Source: Porites lobata
Taxonomy: Eukaryota > Cnidaria > Anthozoa > Scleractinia > Poritidae
DNA: 64,000 nt
Assembly: GCA_942486035.1 (NCBI GenBank)
Contig: CALNXK010000031.1
Coordinates: 1,251,001 to 1,315,000 of the forward strand
Direction of reading: 5' to 3'
Below are positions 34,301 through 43,300 of this stretch, piece by piece. The notes beneath the pieces are model-generated. The model worked only from the letters and a program-made list of their open reading frames with translations. It ran no database searches and had not been told where the DNA came from. The number at the start of each line of letters is the position of its first letter. Positions within the stretch are counted from its first letter, which is position 1. The translations under genes were made by a program, and so were the position numbers.

Positions 34301-37300
34301 GCGCACTAAGATCGCAATAGAGACCTTAAGATACGCCGTTTCCGTGTACGGGGACGTAAAAGTTACCCACAGGCGCAGTTGTAAATACGGGGTAGACTGC
34401 CTGTTACCGGGAGAAACCAACGGCTACGCTACCGGGTAGAACGGTAACGCCATTATCACTTCTGGGAAATCATGATTGCCTTTTAGACAACTACTTGGCA
34501 AACATGTTCGTCTACCCATACCCGTAGGCAGAAACGGTGTATCTTTAGGTCACTAAAGTATTATCTAACCCAAATTCCATCATGGCCGACACCAGGTAAT
34601 AGCGGGGTTTGTGCGCGATGACGTAAGAGTTTAGGAGCGCGCTAGGCCTTCTGGGAGAGATCCGAAAACGTGTTGCGTTCTTGTAGCCATCTTGACGATC
34701 TGTGAACCTTTAGTGAATTGAATCTGTGGAATCCTGTGTAATCCTTTAGAAGTTGGACCCTTCGGAGTGTTGTAACCTTTAGGAATCGAGCCTGACAATC
34801 CTTGGAATAAAATACAGTTCATATTCGCCTACATGGTCCATCGTTAGCCGGATAAAAGCGGATGCTACGTACCAGTTGTGAGTGAAGTTGTGTTGTGTTA
34901 TGGCCGAAGAACTCGCCAGAAAGCGACGGTAGCGTGCAGGGCACAGGTCAAGTGCGAAACGTATTATTTCATCCGTTATTGATGTCCTTGGAGGAGGAGA
35001 CATTTCTCAAGTGCGGGAACACGAAATCAAGCTGAAACAACAAAGGGACAGCCTACAGCAGAAACTCAATACTCTTCGGCAACTTGATGCAGAAATTCTT
35101 GACCTTGTGGCCGAAGAAGAAATCGAAGGTGAAATTGAACGAGCAGATTTGCTGGGGGAAAATGTTCAGTTGGCTATTGCTAACATAGAAAACGCCTTGT
35201 CGCCGAAGGTCGTGTGTTTCAATGTAAATACCGAAGCGAACGTGTCGGAAAGCACGTCAGCAAATGAAGTTCAAAGCGGGAGTAATTCTTCGCCTCCCTC
35301 AGCTTCAACGTCGAATTCCTCTTCATCTGTGCGGAGAAATACTCAAGTTAAATTGCCAAAACTGGAGTTAAAGAAGTTCGACGGTGATCACAGTAAGTGG
35401 ATTTCTTTCTGGGATAGTTTTGAAGCCTCAGTTCATAAAAATGAGAGTTTAACTGCCATTGACAAATTTAACTACCTAAACTCGTTGCTCGAACGGTCAG
35501 CGGCAGAGGCCATTTCTGGGTTAAGTCTTGGGGCATCGAACTATGAGGAAGCAGTAGACATTTTGAAAGCTAGATTTGGCAACAAGCAGCAAATAATTAA
35601 TCGTCACATGGAAATTTTGTTGAATCTTGAATCTGTCACATCTCACTATCATGTAAGAAGCCTACGTCAGCTGCACGACACTGTTGAATCTAATGTGAGA
35701 AGCTTAAAGTCATTAGGAGTTTCACGTGAATCGTATGGGGGTTTGCTATCATCCATCTTAATGAATAAGCTACCTCAAGAATTTCGTCTTGTTATTACAA
35801 GAGAAATGGGAGATGATGATTGGCAGTTGGATCAACTGCTCAACATTTTTAAAAGAGAACTTGAGGCAAGAGAAAGGGCAAGAGGGTCTACAGTGAACAA
35901 AGGACAAACCTCTCCACCAAAACCGAAACGAAGGGAAGAAGGAACTAACCATGCCTTGTTAACTGGTGGTGATGCTAACTGTCCCACCTGCACCTACTGT
36001 AGGGGAAAACACCCATCAAGGGATTGCCAAACAGTACCTGATGTACTAGCTCGTAAGGAGCTTTTGAAGAAGTACGGGAGATGTTTTGTTTGCCTGCGAA
36101 AAGATCACATTAGTCGTAACTGCTCAGCCAAATTCAAGTGTCATAACTGCAAGGGCAGACACCATGTTAGTATTTGCCCACCCAACCTGAGTCCTTTACA
36201 GCCAACGAAACGTGAAACACCAGTTCCCACACCAGGACCACAACAGCAATGCTTAACAGCCCAAACTGCCAGCAATAGTGTCGTTTTTCATACTAATTCC
36301 ACTACACCTGTGTTCCTTCAAACTGCCCAAGCAGTGGTGTACAATCCTCAACAGCCAGAGGTTAAGGTCAGGGCTAGAATAATCTTGGACAGTGGAAGTC
36401 AGCGCACCTATCTTACAAACAACCTGAAGAACATTCTTCAACTACCTACTCTAGAGAAGAAGCAAGTCTCAATAAAAACCTTTGGAAGTACCGTTGAAAG
36501 ACTAGAGTTGGTAGAAGTTGTGGCCCTAGGAGTAGAGCTAAACGGAGAACCAGATCTTTCACTGTCAGCTTTTACATTGCCTCTAATTTGTCAACCATTA
36601 CAAGGTCAACCTGTGGAACTAGCAGTGAAAAATAACCCCTGCCTTTCGGGACTCAAACTTGCTGACTTTTGTACCGAAGGAGAGACTCTTGGTGTTGACA
36701 TTCTAGTTGGTTCAGATTATTATTGGAAGTTGGTGACTGGCCACACCATTAAAGGGGCCCAAGGTCCTACAGCTGTTCACACCAAACTGGGATGGGTACT
36801 TTCAGGACCCGTTTGCTTAGGGAGTGTAGAAAATCAACAGAGAAGTAATCTTGTGACAACCCATGTCTTAAAATGTGCTACTGATCAAGTGTCCTATGGT
36901 GGTCTTCAGGGAGAGTTGAAGAAGTTCTGGGACTTAGAGTCTCTCGGTGTGAAGCCGCCAAGTGTCTATGAAGAGTTTGTTGAGAAGTTGTTGTACAAGG
37001 GAGACCACTATGAGGTCAGTCTCCCGTCGAAGGCTACACATCCACCACTCCCTGAAAATTATGAGTTGAGTCTTCGAAGATTGCAAGGTTTGCTGAGTCG
37101 ACTCCGTGAGAAGCCAGACATCCTGAAGGAGTATGACAGTGTTATAAAGGATCAAATCGAAAGAGGAATTGTGGAAGTTGTGAATGAAGAAACCAAGCCT
37201 AATGTCGTCCATTACATCCCTCATCACGCTGTTATCAGACGAGACAAGTCAACTACAAAGTTAAGAATTGTATATGACGCCTCAGCCAAGTCAGATGGAG

Positions 37301-40300
37301 CTTCATTAAATGATTGTCTTCATGCCGGTCCTGCGCTTACACAAAGTATCTTTGACATTATGTTGAGGTTCCGAAATCACAGAGTAGCTCTGGTGGGAGA
37401 CATTGAGAAGACGTTCTTAATGGTCCATATGAATGAAACTGACAAGGATGTACTCCGTTTCCTGTGGGTCGATGACATCGATAAGGCTGAACCTAAAGTT
37501 ATTACACTGAGGTTTACACGTGTTGTGTTTGGACTCTCTTCAAGTCCATTCTTACTGAACGCCACAATTAAACATCATATAGAGCAGTATGAACAATGTG
37601 ACCCTGATTTTACCAGGAAGTTTCTTGAAAGTATCTATGTTGATGACTTGACATCGGGGGACAGTGACGTGGACAGCACCTTTGAGCTCTATGTGAAATC
37701 GAAATCGAGGCTCAGGGAAGCAGGTTTCAATTTGCGGAAGTTTATCACAAATTCAGGAGAACTGCGAGCGAGAATTGAGGACAATGAGAGATTGGTCTCA
37801 GGAGAAACAGCTTCTGGAGATGGAGGGAATGTTGACAAGCAGGTTGTTGAAACACCAGTAGTAGACACAAACGTCGTGGAAGAAGAAGATATGACCTATT
37901 CAAGAAGTGTTCTAGGAAGTGCAGTTGAAGATGTTAGCGTTCAAAGAATTTTAGGGACTCTATGGAACTAGCACAATGACAACCTCGTCTTTGATTTTAC
38001 AAACACTGCCTCTTTAGCAAAGAGAGTAGAACCTACTAAGAGAAACGTGATTAGCACAGCCTCAAAAATGTATGATCCACTCGGTCTGATTTCTCCGATC
38101 ACAGTCCAGTTTAAAATCCTGTTTCAAGAGTTGTGCAAGGACAAGAGAGACTGGGACGAACCACTGGAAGGTTCTTGCAAGTCAGTCTGGCAGAGATTGG
38201 TGACACAACTGCAGGGTGTTAAACCTCTTACTCTTCCGAGATGTTATTATGCTGGCACGGAAGGGGAAGTGATTGCGAGTGAACTGCATGGGTTCTGTGA
38301 TGCATCAGCTAAGGCATACGGTGCGGTGGTCTTTCTGCGTATTGTGACGACGTGTGCAAGTTATGTCAGATTTGTATCTTCAAAAACACGAGTAGCACCT
38401 CTCTCGGAGCAGACCATACCGCGTCTAGAACTGTTATCCGCGGTAGTCCTGTCCAGACTGATCCATAGCGTAAAGGAAGCACTTAGTTCTGAGATGAAGA
38501 TTGACAAATTGTTTTGTTGGACAGATTCCAAGATAGCCTGGTATTGGATTGTTCAGAGCCAGAAGGAGTGGAAACCATTTGTTCAGCACCGTGTTGACGA
38601 GATAAGAAAGCTTGTACCTGAAGAATGCTGGAATCATTGTCCAGGGGCTGACAACCCAGCCGACTTACGCTCTAGAGGTATGGACTGTCGTGAGTTGGAG
38701 AACAGTGTGCTATGGTGGAATGGTCCCAAGTGGCTGACTAGTTTCGAAGGCCTGGAGAATCGGAAGGAGATTGCGGAAGAGCCAGTCCCTGAAGCCTGCC
38801 TTGTAGAAATGAGGGTGAAGGATCGAAAGACAGTAACGACTGCTCTTGCAATGAACAGTGAACCTACTATGCTGTGTAATATCATTCAAAGTGAAGCCTT
38901 CAGTAATCTTGGACGTCTCCTGCGAGTTACAGCCTTAGTTCTGAAGTTTATTAAGCTATTAAAGGCACAGCGACAGGGAGATGTGAATCAGAAGCCGGAG
39001 ATACGTGTGACCGGTGCAGACATAGAAGAAGCCGAACTTCTATGGATCAAGGAAGTACAACGAGAGATGAAGAGTAAGGAGAAGTTTAAGATGAGGTCGC
39101 ACCAGCTAGGGTTGTTTGAGGACGATAAGGGAGTTATTCGATGTCAAGGTAGACTCGGGAACAGCGAGCTTACAGATTCTGCGAAGTATCCAATCTTGCT
39201 TGACGCTAGCCACCACTTAACTACACTTGTAGTCTGGAGATGTCACGAAAGAGTCATGCATGGAGGAGTTAAGAAAACACTCACCGAGTTGAGATCGAAC
39301 TTTTGGATTGTTCGAGGCCGATACTTTATCAGAAGTTTGTTGTTTAGATGCACAGTTTGTAAGAAGTTTGAAGGGAAACCGTATAAGGTTCCACAAGCTC
39401 CACCCCTGCCTAACTACAGAGTGAAAGAGGCGCCTGCATTCTCGTACATCGGTTTGGATTATGTTGGACCTCTTTTTGTGAAGTCTACCAGTGACGAAGA
39501 ATGTAAGGTCTGGATTTGTTTATTTACTTGTTGTTCTACGAGGGCGGTCCACTTCGAGGTTGTGCCCAATATGACTTCAGAGGCATTTCTGAGGTGCTTC
39601 AGAAGATTTGTAGCTCGTCGTTCAAGGCCTTCTTTAGTGGTATCAGACAATGCCAAGACCTTCAAGAGTGCTTCTAAGGAGCTTGAGAAGATTACAAATG
39701 ATCCCAGTGTTGTTAAGTACTTTGCTCAAGAGAAGATCAAATGGTCCTACAACTTAGAGAAAGCCCCATGGTGGGGAGGCTTTTACGAACGACTTGTCAA
39801 GTCACTGAAGAGATGTCTTAAGAAGACAATCGGCCGAGCCAAGCTTTCCTATGATGAACTTGTAACTGTTGTTACAGAAGCTGAAATGATCTTAAATTGC
39901 CGACCCATTTCATATGTCTCTTCTGAGGACCTGGAAGAACCCCTCACACCGTCCCACCTCATTGTTGGTCGAAGACTCGGCGCCCTTCCAGAAATAGACA
40001 GTCCTGCAGATGCAGATTTTAGAATTTCGCCGGACGACCTGAGCAGAAGAGCAAGACACCTTGATATGATTCTGACTCATTTTTGGAAGCGTTGGAGAGC
40101 AGAATACCTTCTTGAATTACAAAATGCCCATAACCAATTGAAGAAGACGGCGGGATCAAGGGTAGTGTGTGTCGGAGATCTGGTATTGGTTCATGACGAA
40201 ACCCACCCAAGATCTTATTGGAAGATGGGCAAGGTGGAACGACTTCTGATGAGCAAGGATGGGCAGAGTAGAGGTGCTGAGGTCAGAGTCCAAGGGAGAG

Positions 40301-43300
40301 GATCAAGTGGAGGTGGACTCTTAAGGAGACCGCTACAATTGTTGTACCCACTGGAAGTAAGCTGTTCTACGAATGAAGCAGCTCCTCAGGAACAAGTACT
40401 TGAATCACCGGAACAGCCGACGCAAGGTCGAGCGAGAGGAAATCGAGAGCGGCGTAGAGCTGCAGTCGAGGGAGAGCGAAGAAGAAGACAGTGGATTGCT
40501 GAATTACAAGACGAACATTAAGTTTGTTTATGTATTCTGAACATTGAACAGTTTTTTGAGAGAGAGACTATATTCACTGAGTTATCATCATTATTTTTTA
40601 TTTCTTTTCGATATTTGATTCTAGGTATAGCTAGAAGGTGGACCATTCTTTATGGTCCACGGGGGGGAGTGTGCGCGATGACGTAAGAGTTTAGGAGCGC
40701 GCTAGGCCTTCTGGGAGAGATCCGAAAACGTGTTGCGTTCTTGTAGCCATCTTGACGATCTGTGAACCTTTAGTGAATTGAATCTGTGGAATCCTGTGTA
40801 ATCCTTTAGAAGTTGGACCCTTCGGAGTGTTGTAACCTTTAGGAATCGAGCCTGACAATCCTTGGAATAAAATACAGTTCATATTCGCCTACAGGGTTTG
40901 GGAAGAAAATATAGATATAAGAACAAGATCATATGTTTTAGAAAACCTTTTTCTCTAAGCCCGTTTAGCTCTAATCCTGCTGAAGTAACTGCAAACAGAG
41001 CAATGAATTGCCATGGTGATTAATCATGGATTTGTGCTAAACTTTCGAACAACTCAACACAAGAAAATTTTACTTGTATTTGTTTTACTTGTAATTTCCA
41101 CTGATGCGCAACAAAAGAAAACTCGGAAGAGGCTAATGGTGAGGACAGGTGAAATACACTTTACTGAATATTGAAAGATGGCGCTGTGTGACTGTTACAA
41201 GGAGAGACAAAATAATGGATTCAAAGTGTCAAGGAAGTGTCCATTTGTCCGAAATAACGAGAATTCAACTGCTGTTCCATAACCGGATTGTACTTTACAT
41301 CCGGGAGTCCGAAGGGGAGTGTTACAACTGCAAAGAAAGGTGCCGAGCATTCAGTCCAACCCCCTACTGGAGACCGTAGACAACGTCCGCATTGAACGGG
41401 GCGGGGGTCCGTAGTAAGTGGGTAGGTCAAATAACAAAAAAGAGAAAAGAACATATGCGTCAACAAAATAAGCTTCCCTAAATGACAAATACCATTTTTC
41501 CTTGAACTAAGTCGTCGAAAACACGCAAAGTTAGTCAAAAGGAATTTATTTACACATTACTCAATCTGTAAAGCACTAGGGAGAACTCAGTCATTTGTTG
41601 CGGAAAATAGTGCGCAATTGACGTCAAGACTTATCTCGTCTGGTTAAGGTTATGAGCAACAAAGCGCGAAGGTTTTACATCACAGAAGAAAAATGATTGT
41701 CGAATGCGCATAAGCGAGGTTAACTGCCTATGAGAATCTGTCCATAGATTACCAATGGAAAAAGTGTCCTTTATCTGTATTAAACGTGTCTAAGAGGACA
41801 AACAAAACTGTCCATATTAAGCGAGACGGTGTTGCAAAGTGGGTTTACTGAACTTACCTCCTTCAGGTTTTTGTCAAATGCTGTCTTCACATTTCTTAAG
41901 TCTAACTGACGTTTTTGTAAATGATTAGGAGCTTTCATTGTACAGAATATCTCTTGGGTGATCTTGTCCTTAAAGCGAGGATCGTAAGTTAGTTCATACC
42001 GGTCTGGTAAGTCACAACATTGGTAATATTCTGAAGGAAAAGTAAATTCATAACACTATTTTAAAAATTTTCTAAACGGACAAAAATTTGCACGGATCCG
42101 CCTTTCACCGTTTACTGAGGACCCTTGGAACCTTGCAAGTTTTTGACCAGCAAAGAGTGCAAGTTCAGAAGTTGGTAAAATCTTCTGGTCAGCACAGTTC
42201 GACTTTTCCGCGGACTCGTTTTAACACTTGAACCACGCAAGAGTTTGTTTTTTTTAAGGCCTGGAGCCTGGCTACGCGGACTCGTAGAAACAGTGTTGCA
42301 ATCTGTAAAAGAATTTGCACGGTACAGTGTAAACGGGTTGTACAGGTTATAAATTTGTCCGTTGAAAAATTTGCCGCCTAGACGTGGTCGGTCTTTAAGT
42401 GTGAATAATTAGACACAGATCTGAGCTTCGTAAGCAACCAACTGTTCATTCATATAATAAAGAAATTATTTAGCTATTGAAGTTGACTAATACCCTTGAA
42501 AACTACTTATCCTGCAGGCGCCATAAAGTTTATTCTGTTCGTAGTTTTTATTGTGAGAGGGCTCGTCCTCGAAATTTCTCCCTTGCCAAAGAAAACTGGA
42601 GTCTGCCAAGACCGTGACACTGGCCCTTTTTGAATGAATCATCCTTCCCCCGTATTCCTACCTTCAGGTGCTTCCTTTCCAGTGTTAAGAGCATGAAATA
42701 CTTTGGTGGTAATTCCTTGTACTGCCTTTTTCTTATCATTTAGTCGCTTGGTCAAATCCGAGGCAAGTTTTTTGATGATTTCCCTTCCAGCAAGGTATGT
42801 TCCCTCTAATACTCTTATACCTTTTGGGTCCAGCCATCGCTAAAAAACACAAACATAAACCATGAGATAAAGACATGATTTCACCCTTCAGAGTTTTCAA
42901 TGGCACTGAGTGAATGATGATTTTGAACGAAAAACTTATAACAGCATTTAACAAAAACTGATAGGAGAGACTGCCTCTCGAGTATTCTTAAATGCCACAA
43001 AAACCTGCAGATTTAGTAGAACATTTCCAGTCACAGCGCTGGATTCCGGTGAAACAATTGACGAATGAAGTACTGTTGCTTTAAAACGATCAGGAGCCTT
43101 TTCCAAAGAAAAGTTGAGGCCTAGCCAGAAACCCGGAAGGGAGGTTACTTGGGTTGATTTTTGCTGGGTATGTGCCTCTGGACCCTCGGAACCCCTACCC
43201 CGTTAGAGTTTATTTGGTGGCCATATTATAAACCCCATCGTAGTCACTTTTGGAAAAAAAGTAATTTTCACAGTCCCAGCTTAGTCACTTTCTGTTTATG

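Larger units (their letters stand above)
34610..40893 (+). mobile_element. BEL/Pao LTR retrotransposon BEL-1
   Basis: A complete 6,284-bp element. The two 224-bp LTRs (TGTGCGCGATG...CGCCTACA) are identical by eye. The 5-bp duplication GGGTT flanks it (34605-34609 and 40894-40898). A primer-binding site starts TGG right after the 5' LTR, and a polypurine CGGGGGGGAG lies just before the 3' LTR. Domain order (Gag DUF1759, zinc knuckles, aspartic protease, reverse transcriptase, RNase H, integrase, DUF5641) is that of BEL/Pao. It sits in CACHD1 intron 3 and is transcribed opposite to the host gene. Identical LTRs imply a young insertion, yet the polyprotein has two in-frame TAG codons. Confidence 0.97.
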
